Shown here piece after piece: positions 33,006 to 45,382 of a stretch of DNA of 64,000 nt (positions are counted from its first letter, which is position 1; each line of letters opens with the position of its first letter). A program made the translations under genes and the position numbers. This DNA comes from Agapanthus africanus (taxonomy: Eukaryota; Streptophyta; Magnoliopsida; Asparagales; Amaryllidaceae): contig CM057349.1 in NCBI GenBank assembly GCA_030015575.1, positions 261,697,077-261,761,076 on the forward strand, given 5' to 3'. The notes beneath the pieces were generated by a model. The model was not told the DNA's origin. It did no database searches and was given only the letters and a program-made list of their open reading frames with translations.

Positions 33006-34206
33006 ACATCTTTAGGTTTCTTTTATTTCATTAATCTCATTAATGAAGTCCCATCTTTATTATGCTTCACAAGCATCACGTTTGAAATGAAATCAACAAT
33101 ATACAATATATATCTCATATATATAATATAAACATTCGTCTCAGGCCGTAATATGATCTCATCACAGAACATTGCAGCAGAAGAACATATATGAAATATT
33201 GGATATACTAGGATTTCCGTCTTTTATTGCGAGCCTGTATAAAACACGGATTCCACGGTTGCGATGAATAGCCAATCCCACAACCCTAGACTCTTACAAG
33301 AGCGGCAAGTAACCCTACCACTTCTAGAGTTAGGAGACCCGGTCTCGACTCCTCGAGATGGTCTCCTACTGGACCCTAGAACCCGGTTACTTATGCTCCC
33401 CGCCTTGGGTCTGTCCTAATGCGGAAAAGTAAATAATATACAATGGTGACAGCATCCTCAACCCGGAAGTGTCCCAATAAAAGAATATTACATACAATGA
33501 ATTTTACATGAATGAAAATAAAAACCCCCATCTCACATAAAACCCCCGGCTATTCAAAACATGACGATCCAATATAACATATCACAACAACACATGTCAT
33601 CAACGTAAGTAAATATGCGTATCCCAATTGTCGTTGATGTATAGCAACGAAACCGGCGATACATCACATATTACACTTGAAAAGAAAGTGTAAAACTACA
33701 ACAGTTGGAATCCGCAACCTCCTTAGACATCACATGCCTAACCAAATGAATTCCTTAGACATCGTATGCCTAACAATTATAAACCCTGCATTTTAGTCTC
33801 TATCTCGAAAACACTTTTCAATATCTAGTCGGGCAATTCAACAAGATTTCCAACATCCTGATCGAAAGCTCGTCGGAAACTTTAGTAGACAGCCGCACCA
33901 CCACCCCCGATGCCGTCGACGAAGTGCACTAAGGCAGAACACCGCTGCCGCAAGCACCCGAACGGATGCTTTTGGCGACAGGGTTCTCCTACAGTCACTT
34001 GGTCGAGGCTATGGGGCGTGGCTATCTATTAAGTTTACCCCACGAGTATCCGCGTACGCTACGTGATTGCGACGGACTTTTGATCGTATCAAAATCCCGT
34101 GGCAACCGATCAACTGAGACTAAATTGCTAGATTTATAACATTCAAATTAGTTATCTCATAACTACTTGTGGATTCCAAATATTGTATCACATTACAGAA
34201 AAAGTT

Positions 34207-34446
34207 AGACGATGTTAAACATTCCGATCGAATCAACAAACACCCAAATTTTCCCTATTTTCTCAACACTTGAACTTAGTTTAAAAGCATCCATCACATG
34301 CCACAGTACCAATGGTCCAGCCGTAGAAGGGTCAAACCAACGCCTCACATGTGGCAACGCCGAACTGCAACAAACCCTAGGGTTTAGAGACGGTTCTGAC
34401 GGTCACATAATCGAGTTAAGGTTTTCGTTCTTCTAGAGGGTCCACC
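34207..34446 (-). ncRNA. Leader module shared with LARD and CopA (CopB copy)
   Basis: The reverse complement aligns along its length with 15266-15503 and 20284-20535, including CCCTCTAGAAG and CCCTTCTACGGCTGGACC. Confidence 0.8.
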
Positions 34447-34732
34447 GTGTTACTTGCACGACTTTGAATGTTCTTTAACTAAGGAAAAATCCAACACTTT
34501 GAAATTTTCCGGCAGGGGAAAAAGTGAGTTATTGATATCCGTTCGAACTTTTTAACACTGTCTAAACAATAATGAAACCAAGCTAGAATTGCGAATACGA
34601 AACAATCTGAATTACCTTTTGTGTAAATAAACATCTCATGCAAATTTATCAAAAATAAACAATAAAAAAATACCAAACCCCGGAGACTTGACCATGACCC
34701 AAACCTGGAGCCCAGAACCCACTGGGGGCCGG

Positions 34733-34778
34733 CCTGCTCGGATTTATTGGCCAAGAGATTGGCCAAAATCCGAGCAGG
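34733..34778 (-). ncRNA. Long hairpin after primer site (CopB)
   Basis: CCTGCTCGGATTTATTGGCCA (34733-34753) pairs with TGGCCAAAATCCGAGCAGG (34760-34778): a 19-bp stem with a 2-base bulge and a 6-base loop, about 170-180 bases from the primer site. The position is equivalent to the CopA, CopC and CopD hairpins, but the sequence differs (no CCGCGG). Confidence 0.83.
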
Positions 34779-34948
34779 GGGGTAGGGTTTGAGCCATGTT
34801 CATAAAGTATCTCATACAGTCTTCTGCACATGTTTGAAAAATTTTTAGACACCAAAAATAATTCAACAAAAACTAGGGTTTGATATCGGGTGTTTCGGAG
34901 TTGTTTCGGTTTCGTAATCCTACACTTATCCGTCTAATTCTCTAGCTA

Positions 34949-34961
34949 GGCTCTGATACCA
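34949..34961 (-). promoter_or_regulatory. Primer-binding site, tRNA-iMet (CopB)
   Basis: The complement reads TGGTATCAGAGCC, one base from the LTR end at 34963. Confidence 0.95.
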
Positions 34962-35835
34962 CTGTTGGGTTACCTACAACAGCAGCAAGGTTTCAGGAGG
35001 CATCATCCATGCCAATTTCAAATTTTACCATTGAAGATAACCCTAAACCTAGGAACTTTAACTAGAGAATCAAACAAAACAAGTATGTTAACACTTTAAC
35101 ATCTAAGAGTTTGGGATTACAACCTTTGTAGTCCGTTCCTTCGCTTTATAAGCTCCGTGTTGAGGTTTCTTCGCTGCGATCATCAAGTACACGGACTCTA
35201 GAGAGGCTCCATGATGAGAAAGATGCAACCTTGCTTCCATTCTTTAAAAACTAAGATGATCTACCTTGAAGAAACTCAAACCCAAGCTCTTGCTTCACTA
35301 ATCAAGTATTAGTAAAGCAAACACCCTAATCTAAGTGGCTAGAATAGATGAGAATAATGAAGTAGGAATTTTGCTCTCTTTTGTTTTCAATTTCTCACTT
35401 TAAATCATCACAACACAAAAGGCTAGAAAGCTTTTTCAAGAGCAAGAAGAAGAAGAAATCCTTTTGTGATGAATAATGAATTATCGTTGTGGTTACAATT
35501 GCAACCATGGGAAATGCTTAACCCTTGTAGAGAATAAACCATAGGTTAAGAGTTTGGGTTGGGTTAAAGAATATCTACACAAAATATCAAGCTAGATGAC
35601 AAAAGGCAAAGCTTCATGAAGCTTCATGAAAGCTTCATCCAAAAGCTAACCCTAATCCAAACCCTAACTTGGTTTAAACTCAACAACCATGTTGCATTTG
35701 TAATCCTAATATGTTATAATATTATATATCACATATATAATATATATAGTAACAAAATAAAATAATACAATTAAAATATATCGCATATACATCAATGTAT
35801 TATTAACTTGGTTCACTTTTTTGCGATTTTCTAAC

Positions 35836-36879
35836 AACGAAGGCCTACAATGATCATAATGACGGTAAAATGGTATAAAAAAATAAGTTTTTAAAGGTTT
35901 TGGCCGAAACGATATTGTATAGTTGGTTTCATATCGGTCTCGGTTAGTTTCATATCGGTCTCCACCAAAACCGATAAGAAACCACCACGTATCGGTGCTT
36001 TCGGCCGAAATCTCGAACCTTGCTTGTTAATTATTCAAGCTTAAAGTAACTTTCTTTGCTCATGTTTTACAAGTACCCTTTCATTTTTTTCATAACAATA
36101 AATTCTCCTTTTGTTAATGTCATGCCCCGCTTCCCAAATACTCCGACGGGGACACGATGAAGCTCGCGACGCATCTATACTGAGAAACACGTCTTCCCGA
36201 TATAGACACGCTAAGCGTCTATCATGCAATACTACATCGCAAGAATATAAATCTCAAACCCACAACATTTATAAATACAAAAATCATGGTTTACAACAAA
36301 GTAACAAGTTTCAAGTGATACAAAAGTGCCTTCAAAACACGAGGCAAATCCATCATACAAGTCATAAAGTGATCGATAACGAAAGGAAAGACTAATACTC
36401 TGGAAAAGGTTGGAAGAGTGAAATGTCTTCGGTTGATATGTCCACCTCACCGGGCACTACTTCGTCCATGTCCGATTTTAAATCTAACGGACATTTCAAT
36501 CAAATGGAAATATCCGTCAGTGAGCAAGGCACGGTTAAGTCTCCCAAAATCTAGTAAAGGTAATAAAAAATATGATGTCGGTAATTCAAAGCCAACTCAG
36601 TAAATAGCAGGGTACAATAATGCAAACTTACGTAAAAAGACAGTAACATATAGCTTTGAAACCATGTTTTATCTTGTATGGGTCTGGAAAAAGAATAGGG
36701 CATGCAACGTCGGAAATATTCCGTTCGCCATGTCAGAACATTATATGGGGATTCTAGAGATGGCTCTTGACCCCCACTCGTATAGCGTGCACTTTACTCC
36801 GCGTGGCATTTAGTTATGCATACAATATAATTATCGCCTTCCCGATATATTCAGCTCTATTCATTTCCCAACTCCCCTA
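35836..36879. other. Unclassified repeat between CopB and CopE
   Basis: About 1 kb with no coding potential. The first part contains a fold-back segment (35893-36021). The rest (36022-36879) reads on the minus strand like LTR sequence of plant chromoviruses (for example a CTGAGTTGGCTTTGAATTA-type stretch near 36590, complement), but I cannot prove this. It ends at 36879 where CopE starts; CCCTA (36875-36879) would be the CopE target duplication. Confidence 0.45.
35893..36021. mobile_element. MITE-like fold-back segment
   Basis: AAGGTTTTGGCCGAAA at the left pairs with TTTCGGCCGAAATCTCGAACCTT at the right (with a small insertion). Inside, GGTTTCATATCGG pairs with CCGATAAGAAACC. The ~130-bp segment is mostly self-complementary and non-coding, as expected for a small DNA-transposon derivative. 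A clear target duplication was not found. Confidence 0.4.
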
Positions 36880-37766
36880 TGCAGGGTTCCCTAGCATGGC
36901 AGCAAGGTTTCGGGACGCATCGTCCATGCCAATTTCAAAAATTTGCCATTCTAGCTAACCCTAACCCTAGAATCTTTACTAGAAAATACGACAAAAACAT
37001 ATGTAAACAACTTTACATCTAAGTGAATGAGGAATACAACCTTTATAGACCGGTCCTTCACTTCTAATGCTCCGTGTAGTAGTCCCTTCACTGCAAGTCA
37101 TGAACAACCGAACTCTAGAAAGGGTTCTCCCGGAAAAATGAACAAGCTTGCTCGAAATCTTCGAGGCCGAAGATGATCTACGTCGAGGAGACTCATGCTC
37201 ATGCTACCTCTTCACTAATGGTGAAATTAGTGAAGCAAACACCCTAAACTAAATGGCTAATAGTAGAGGATGATGAAGTAGGAAATGGACTCACTTTATT
37301 TTTCTTTTTCTCACACTATTTTCTCACCTTGAGAAGAGCTAGTAAGCTTTCTCAATGAAGAAGAAGATGAAGTGATGAAGATGAGAATGAACTAACTAGG
37401 TGAGAATAGCAACCATGGGTGAGTTAGTGTCATACACTAACTCATGTAGAGAATAAACCATGGGTTACAAAAATAAATAGGTTAATAAATATCTACAAGT
37501 AAAACAAAAAGAGTAGACTTGGCCAATAGTTCTACAAGCTTCTACAAGCTTCAACCATGTGACAATTTCCAACCATTTTTGATTAACTTTAAATAAATAA
37601 AACCATTCCATTATTATAAGCATGGTGTAAGTCTCATACACCCATGTAGCATGTGGCATCAAGCATGACACAATAAAATGTACATTAATATATATCACAT
37701 ATATACTATATGCACACAAGTGAGTAAAAGAAATGTTAAGTGAGCTAATATTAGTTAATGTAAATT
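36880..37766 (-). repeat. CopE 3' LTR, piece 1
   Basis: Starts TGCAGGGTTCC (complement of the LTR 3' end) and aligns with the ends of the CopA and CopB LTRs. It ends in AAATT (37762-37766), the CopC target duplication. Confidence 0.85.
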
Positions 37767-39964
37767 TGTAAGTGCACGGCGGCGTCCCGGTCGTCAATCC
37801 GACGGCCAAATGCGGAAGCGGTGATAAACTTTAATTTTGCGAACTTAGCAAACCGGCACCACCGCGCACTAAACCCCGGATCGGGCCATTAAACTAGATC
37901 TAGCTAACAACAAGACGGGTTAGAGATATACCGAGTGATCCGAGTCCTCCGGTCTTCTCGTCGTCGTCCCGATCTCTCGCGGAATGTCCGGTCTCCATCT
38001 CCTCGCCGGAAGGGCACCACATCGCCTGCATCTTTTACGGGCTCCCGCCTCTATACCGAGGCAACTCGGGCATGAAGCTGGCAAGTCGACATGCCCAAGA
38101 TATGCTGTAGAATATGTGTAGGACTCATGTCTCATATTGGGGTAGTGGATGTTGCCATTTGATAGATGGAGGAATCAAGATAAGAAAAATGGTGCTTGCA
38201 TTTTTCTAGCATCAAAATGAGATCAAGAATGCCACAAGCTCAAAAATGAAACTCTCTCATTCCCACTCAAAGAAGTGGCCGGCCCCATATACATGTGAGA
38301 ATGGTGGAGGAAAAATCAAGTATGAAGGGAGGTGATGGTAGGAGAAGAAAAGAGGTGACCACATCCAAACATCAACCATACTTATTACTTCAAACCCATA
38401 CCCTCTCTTTAATGCAAGTGATGGTGGAAAAGAAAAGATGCCATCATAATCAAAGCATTTACAAGAAACCCCTCCACAATGTGTTATTTGCAAACTTGCA
38501 AATAACCCCCTCCATCGGAAAAGTCCGGCCGGGAAAGAACAAAGGAAAACCGGCCGGAACGGAATGCAAACTGGCAACTCCAGAAAACTGGTCCCGTAAT
38601 AAATTACAGGAAAACTCCGATACTGTGCATACACACCCGCATCTGTATTCCGACCGGATACAAATGCAATGAGACAAAATCTACACTGTACTATACTAGG
38701 ATCCGGCTTAAACCAAAGCCGGCTAGTAATATCCGTCCGATCCTGATTCGTGCAATACCGCACGTATCTGATCGAACCCTGCCATATATCTATACGGCCT
38801 CTAGTACAAACCGTCTGATCCTGATCCGTGCAATACCGTACGTATCTGATCGGACCCTGCCATATCTCCATACGGCCTCTACAGCGTTTCGCCCGAAAGC
38901 TTGAGTAACTGAATGTGTGGTGGACTCTAAAGACTCGTCAATACCATGGCTGTGGATTTAACCACTAGCACGTCAGAGGTATAAGCCAATACGTGACGGG
39001 CCACCGGCTATTGACTAAAAAGGGACGTCGATGAGCGAACTCATCCTGACACCCTACTGAGTCTGTCAGTGACAATATCCGTACAGTCCGGTCCGTTCGT
39101 CTATGAGCATCGCATGGCGGGCCTAGGGGGTTGGTAAAAGTCAGACCCCCAAAAGCGGTACAAGTCGTGTCGGAGTGTAGCCCAGAACACCCTGAGATAC
39201 TACTGGAATACCTACCAGTAAATCTCCTGCCTTGGCCAAGGACTTCATGTAATGGCTCTCCTAGACACAGCGCGACCTCACCCCCAATACCGGGAGAGAC
39301 GAACCCCTGAAGATCCGCTCACTGCCTCCATGTGGCTCGGGACTGTACCCAACTAAAACCTGTTTGCACGACTCCTTTGAGCCGTGGTAGGGTAGTAATC
39401 AAAGCACAGTGGGAACTCACACGAGACAAATGACGATCCCCAGGTCGATGAACTAACCTGTACACATGTCACCTGGGAACTGCTATCTGACATGAGGTAT
39501 AAGACCAACTAGCATGTTCCCGGCGAGTCCTGTCCGGTGTACTCATAACCCAATGAGCACCTGTATACATCTTAGGTGAACCAACTGACACCAGTGGCTT
39601 GTGAGACTGGCCACCGCCCCTCATCGGGGTCTCGACTGTATACACTAGTCTACTCTGGAGAATCGATGCCCTGTCTCGAAACTCCTACGACTAGGGACCT
39701 TTTAAGGATGTGCTTATAGACTACCAGCTCCCACGTATATGATCGCCCTCATACTGCTGGCAGTCAAGCAAGAATCCTAGGGGCTCTATCAACGTGCAAT
39801 AGTGACATGTCAGGTCACCTAAAGCAGTACACGATGATAAAGGTAAACCAGATAGCATACTATCATCTCGAGTAAGACTGTCGTACCGGGATAGGTCCTC
39901 CCTCAATCATTGCAATCACGTGCCTGTGATCCAATAATTGACTCTGAGGGCACTAACTCCAACA
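37767..39964 (-). repeat. CopC 3' LTR
   Basis: 2198 bp; the left edge is set by AAATT and the right edge by the polypurine tract complement. It contains a UGGUUU-loop hairpin (38703-38722) and an ~80-bp direct duplication around 38730-38880. A 204-codon sense frame (38257-38871) covers this duplication and has no recognisable domain. Confidence 0.94.
38703..38722 (-). ncRNA. LTR hairpin, TGGTTT loop (CopC)
   Basis: The minus strand reads CCGGCTTTGGTTTAAGCCGG, a 7-bp stem with a TGGTTT loop, repeated at 46593-46612. Homologues at 49050-49065 and 56663-56678 (CopD) and 63937-63952 (CopF, plus strand) keep the loop. CopF changes both stem sides (GGCTC with GAGCC). Confidence 0.7.
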
Positions 39965-39979
39965 ATCTCCCACTTGCAC
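39965..39979 (-). promoter_or_regulatory. Polypurine tract of CopC
   Basis: The complement reads GTGCAAGTGGGAGAT, directly next to the LTR. Confidence 0.9.
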
Positions 39980-42420
39980 TCAAGCCTAATTATTGCGATG
40001 TCGCATACTCACAGCCCGTGTGATACTGAACACCCAACTCCTCTACTAGTCAGTCTCACAAAGCATGTTTGCGAAACTCTTGCGATCGAGGAATAGCCTC
40101 AGTGAGTGGATCCGCCTTGATGTTTCTTTCTGTGTCTCTCTATATCTCAAGTTCGCAGAGAAAGCCATCTCCCAAAATGAGCAATACCTGTCTTAGAATG
40201 TCTGGATGTCTGATGGGACCCAGTTCATAAATGAACTTCAAATCCAAACTTCTTAGACTGTATCGTCAACTGAACTTAATCAGTATCCTGCGCCATGCCA
40301 CCCTCAGTATTGCCTTGGACCACCTGTCCAAAATACTGCACCTTGTCAGAAGGTAAAATATAACTCTGACAACCTCCTTGTCGTCTATGTCACCTTGGAA
40401 GCCTGGAGTGATAACCGTCTCCTAAAGGAGGCAGTCGTTATCATATCCCTAGAACATGCACTTATGTTCTAAAACTGCTTCCGATTGTTTCTCCAGGATT
40501 GGATCAATATCAACTTATTGCATCTTGTGCAAGAATAACATCTGGTGTGGTACTTGACATCTCATGATCGACTCAATTGCCTAAGCAAGTGATCTGCCAA
40601 TCATGCACATCCCTCTCCCCTTTAGTCTGTAAGACACCTTTAGAGAGGGTGACTCCATCACCTGCAGGTACACTACCGTGCCAGGAGTCGTCCATTCTAA
40701 ATACTCTTAGAATGCTGTCAAAATACCCTGATTGGGAAACCACCCAAATCTAGATCTAAAACCATAGATCTAGTAACCAGTATGTCTGATATAATGTCCA
40801 AGACCTTGGTGGAGAAAACACTGTGTGACGACCAAAGTATAACCGATCGTAGTATAGGAATATCACTTCCTACTACCTTCTCAACAGATCCATCCCCTAT
40901 TCTGATGACGTCAAACCTATGACTGTCACATCAGAAACAGATGATCTAACTCCGCTATATCTGCTTTAGTCTATAAATAGACATAAGCCTGATGTCCACC
41001 AATGCTTCCGCTGCTCCCACTGACTACGAAGACCCTCTGGCAGAGTCATATAGATGTGCACTTTTAAAGCTAGTTTAGAACGACGCTATACTCATCCTCT
41101 TGCCGGGTCTCGCAGTCTGGAACAACAACAATAGCAAGTGTGGGTAAACAAGAACTTCCCTTTCACCGTCCTTGAGGCTACCGGAGTACCTCTCGGGTGC
41201 CTGAAGTTACCCACCTTATCTGCGGAGTGGCCAATGGAATGTCAAATCAGATTGAATCTTTAGGTTCCTTATCAAAACTTCACTAATCGTTTGCGGTTCT
41301 GGAATCACTTCCAGTTCTACCATACTCCCACTACTGTTTTTGAAAAAATCCATTTTTATTAAAACCGTGGCGAGTCAAGAACAATATCACTATTGATCTT
41401 TCTTATGGTAGAAAGTCAACCCTCGTCATAGCCTGGGTCAACCCACAAACAGCCATTACAGAAACGTGCCTTGAGTTATCCAGAGTCTGGTTTTAATCAT
41501 AAGCCGGACAACTCCCCGTACCTTAACAATGTTAAGATATGAACTGTACTATATCCAATATAGAACCAGAGGCACTGATTTAATTGAACCAGATTCAAAT
41601 CATGCAGCTGTCTCCAGTGCATGTCAACTAAATGGAGAGAGGCCGATCAGCGTTACTCAACTTAGGAATGCTTCCAATTATGAGTAACCTGAAAGAGAAG
41701 CAATTTCTCCTTATCATTACTATCAACTGAATACCATACACAAGTATCTACATCTTCGATCACTTTGAAGAATCCCGATACTTGCTACACCTGGTTCTCT
41801 ACTCTATTCAAATACCTATAACTCCTCAAAACTTAGACCCTGTGTTTCTACGAAACACATGTCTAAGAACTAGAGAAGTTAAAAGTAAACAGAATATAGT
41901 ATGAGGACCAACCCCTCTGTCCTAATGGACACTGGACAACATACAATACTCTGTATAAGTCCGCTGAGTCAAACAACTCTTTAACTGTGTGTCGTAGGTT
42001 GAATACTGCACTTATGGTTAAGAAGAATTACACCACTGTTTAATGCTCCTTACCTAACCATCCACTGATATAGATAAATGTCATCGACATAATATCAAAA
42101 GGTATATCTCACTCTATGAAAATAGACGTACAGATATATCAATTTGAAATTGGTGCACAACAGCGGATATTCAAAACCAAATATTTGCCGACCGGCAAAC
42201 AGCCCAGATGATCTCCTCAAATATCACCGATTACAACGAATCCCGATATAATGAGGATGATCACCCAATTCCCAATAACTTACTCCCACTCATCATCTGT
42301 AAAACCATACAGATGTAAGAATCAATCTTGGTAAATACATACCCTGGAGCAAGTGTCTAATCGGGAAATCAGTTTTCCTTTAACAGTACACAGTTGAACT
42401 GAAACATTGAAATGTTTCGA
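39980..42420 (-). pseudogene. CopC pol remnant
   Basis: The minus strand keeps recognisable Copia pieces in reverse order: the RNase H end (an ADPLTEAIP-like stretch near 40090-40130), an RNase H region near 40200-40400, an RT piece equivalent to YMTQPEGFVDSGS (about 41010-41060), then more decayed integrase-like sequence. The RNase H stretch that encodes YCDNNGA in CopA is deleted at about 40214-40232 (about 77 bp missing), and the segment encoding YVDD is missing at about 40868-40876. No frame above about 100 codons survives. Boundaries are approximate. Confidence 0.8.
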
Positions 42421-42486
42421 TGGGGTATCCTGGTATTCCTAGTAATGCCTCTACCATTATCCAGATTCACAACTATAACCGTATAA

Positions 42487-43290
42487 TTCTTTGCCACCTC
42501 TCCAAATCCCTTTATATGTCTTTAGTCGTTACCTTCTGCACACTCCTTAGGCCAAATGGTTTTCTTCCTTCCCTACCATTCGGCACCAGCCTATGGTTTG
42601 GAAGAAGACTATCCAATAAACATAATGGGTGTACTGTCCTAGTCCTAGGAGCACTCGCAATGCGAGAGAAGGTGAAGATAAAAGACAACCGAATAAACCT
42701 TATTCCTATTTCTCCTGGACCAGAATCCATCCCCGAACTGGAACAAGTTCCTTTCGAGTTCGTATATAACCATACGATGGAGTATCCAATAAACTGTGGA
42801 TCTTCGTAGTGACACGGAGTGTCCTGGAGAAATACAAAAGTGATTTAGGATTGGCGAAGAAATACTTGGTTTGGTTGTGAATATCAGTCGCAATTTACTT
42901 TGCCCTCTTACTAATCCCTTACTTTGTCTTAATCTTAATACCTTCGGCACACCGTTTAGGCTAATTAGTTTTCTTCATTCCCTACCGGTCGGCACCAACC
43001 TAAGGTTTGGAAGAAGACTATCCAATTTGCGTAATAGGTGTACTATCTCCTAAATTAAGGAGTACTCGTAACTTGAGAGAAGGCAAAAAGGAATGGACAA
43101 CTGAATAATCCTATCCGTTTTCTCCAGAACCGGAAACCATCCTCGAATTCCTTCGAGTTCGTATCTTACCATACGATGGCTTTGTCCAATGGAAGTGGAC
43201 ATTCGCAGTAATACGGGGTGTCCTGGAGAAAAGGGTAAAAGTAGGAGTGGCAATGAGGTCTGCAACTCTGACAATCCAAAAGCCAGTGTT
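42487..43290 (-). repeat. ~400-bp internal tandem duplication (CopC)
   Basis: Two diverged direct copies, about 42487-42893 and 42894-43290, share for example CCCTACC...CGGCACCA, GGAAGAAGACTATCCAAT and GAGTTCGTAT..ACCATACGATGG. CopD has the same duplication. CopA has no counterpart, and I see no function. Confidence 0.8.
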
Positions 43291-43348
43291 AAGAAGGTTC
43301 GGTCAACTTGGTCACTGAGTCATAGTCTTAGGGTCGGGTCAATGGTCG

Positions 43349-43374
43349 CTGCCAAAGAGAGAGAGAAAAGAAAC
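43349..43374 (-). promoter_or_regulatory. Possible 3' splice site (CopC)
   Basis: On the minus strand a TTTCTTTTCTCTCTCTCTTTGG tract ends in CAG. It is homologous to the CopA and CopE tracts although pol downstream is dead. Confidence 0.35.
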
Positions 43375-43660
43375 ACTCAGCGTGCACTCTAACCTAGATC
43401 AGAATGGTTACCAATTTATCTAATCAGGAAACCTCCCACTGTACCTCAAATTCTCCTCCAAACCTAAAAGAAGAATTAATCGGGGATACCCGAGGAGTAA
43501 ACCAACTCATCAGTGGGAATCGGGATCCAACTCTCATCGCATGATAAAGTGACGGAATCCGCTCACGTTATCACACTCCAGAAGGTATGCGCATATTTGG
43601 CAAGTTTCAGTTCTTTTGAAACTCCCGATGTGATTTTTTTTTACCCCATGCTCTTATGAC

Positions 43661-43854
43661 CTTGACTTTGGCCAGCATATCATAAGTCACATGTCAAGTT
43701 CAACCCGTCATTCTCCAGGTTAATTTGAATCCACCCGTACATACCCTTGACTTTGGCCAAAATGGCAGTACGACTGTCCCAAACCAACGCATCTATCTAT
43801 GCTGCATATGAATACCCAATAGCTACCAATCACAGTGCTTTGACTTTGGCCAAC
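43661..43854 (-). ncRNA. Three same-loop stem-loops (CopC, loop CAAA)
   Basis: On the minus strand TTGGC-CAAA-GTCAA (first copy CTGGC) lies at 43661-43677, 43745-43761 and 43838-43854, spaced 84 and 93. Lower stems: CTTATGA with TCATAAG around the first and CGTAC with GTACG around the second. Confidence 0.87.
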
Positions 43855-44008
43855 ATACACAGCTTGAATACTATTGACTACCCATATGAAACGACGGAGG
43901 GCTACGAATGGTTTCTTGCGAAAACCTTTAACGTAATGAACTTGATATCGTTGAAGGAACGGATAGCTTTTTAGAAAATATAGGGACGAAAACCTTTACT
44001 AAAGAGGT

Positions 44009-44240
44009 TACTCCCGGTGAAGGGATCTCGGCTCTTTCCCCGTAGAATGGGGTGCTGGATATTCATAACCGAATATCACTGTGCAAAGCAAAAGTAATCG
44101 GCTATAGTGAAGTTAATGCCCTGACGCAAACTTATGTCCAAGGGGTCACTCCCGGTGAAGGGATCTCGGCCCTTGCCTCGTCGACTGAGGAGCAGGATAT
44201 TCCAAATGAATACCACGATGCAAAACAAAAGTGAACGTCC
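44009..44240 (-). repeat. Duplicated leader unit with covarying hairpin (CopC)
   Basis: Two copies with hairpins CCCCATTCTACGGGG (44038-44052) and CCTCAGTCGACGAGG (44176-44190) on the minus strand. The stems are CCCC/GGGG and CCTC/GAGG, both paired. Confidence 0.78.
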
Positions 44241-45382
44241 TTGCAATAACAGCTTTTTGAAAAGTGTTCCAACAACATCAGAATAGGTTTGTTTAACTTG
44301 CATTGATCCGAATCAATGCAGTCCCATTAATTGATCACACCACAAAGAACGAAAATATACTGACGTACGTATATGCCATCCGCATTCGCCACTGGGTCCC
44401 GTCATCACCCGTTAGGTTAGCTAACTAACGGCAGAGCGGGGACTGGACTAGCGCGGATGAAAAACATATACAACATCTACTAATATATATACCAATATAT
44501 TATATTTCGCTCAAGGCGTGAATAAAATGCAACATCACAGAAAAGTACAGCATCACAGAACAATACAGATATCTGGGATCCCCGGGTTTCACAGAGCCAC
44601 TACTGAAACCCGACGTTCCCCTGGTCGTGTGGATAGCCTGTGCAATGAAATCCTAGACCCCTACGGGCGCGGCAAGTCACCCGCCAAAACCTGAAGCGAG
44701 GCAGCCCCCTTCAACACCGTGAATGGACCACCCAGCACTTCACGGAATCCGGTAACTTGGGTACCCCTCCTGGGTCAACCTGTACCCCCTACGAGTGCGG
44801 CGAATAGCCCGCCAATCCTAGAGTAAAGCCCCCTCCGTCTCAATGCCATAAGATGCGGGCTTGTTGCCCTCTTGAACCCGGCTATCCGTGCACCCCACCG
44901 CGGGGTAAACCTAGTACAGAAAGTAAAATATACATACAACGGGTACATCGACCGCAACCAGGTCGTGCCCCAAAATAATAATACAAACAGGCAGTGACGG
45001 TTCAGTCCACATGTCGGACGCTCGCCCCGCAATATCAAATGTACATAATACAACCACAATGGTACTAGCATTGCATCCAGGCTATCCCCCACGACCGATC
45101 CGCAACATCACAGCAAAACACAGAACATCAACGTGAAAGTCACGTTCGCAAATCCGTCTAACCGGGCTATAGCAGTTAGACCGGATTTACCGATCGAGTG
45201 ACATTCACGGTCGCAGATATAATGTAAATACTGTGAAAAATGTGTTTAAAATATCCGATCGATCAAATAATTAACAAGTGGGCCCCCAAGCAATACTGTA
45301 GCAATCACAGAAATTCTGGGCCCAATTTTAATATTCCAAAACCCCTATTTTCAGCCCACCAGCCCATGGGAAAATTTTGACG

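Larger units (their letters stand above)
31933..35835 (-). mobile_element. CopB: Ty1/copia leader and truncated 5' LTR
   Basis: A minus-strand Copia element related to CopA. The LARD inserted just before its pol start, so pol is to the left of the window. Present are the polypyrimidine/CAG element (31943-31964), a 3-kb leader (to 34948), a tRNA-iMet primer site (34949-34961) and the 3' part of the 5' LTR (34963 to about 35835). That LTR aligns with the last ~890 bp of the CopA LTR and then breaks off. The leader keeps the same order of RNA elements as CopA. Confidence 0.85.

Noticed and set aside
38257..38871. A 204-codon sense frame in the CopC LTR, repeated at 46150-46761 and partly alike in CopD.
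   Set aside because: It spans an internal direct duplication and the TGGTTT hairpin, has no recognisable domain, and shortens to 92 codons in CopD. Similarity follows from LTR homology.
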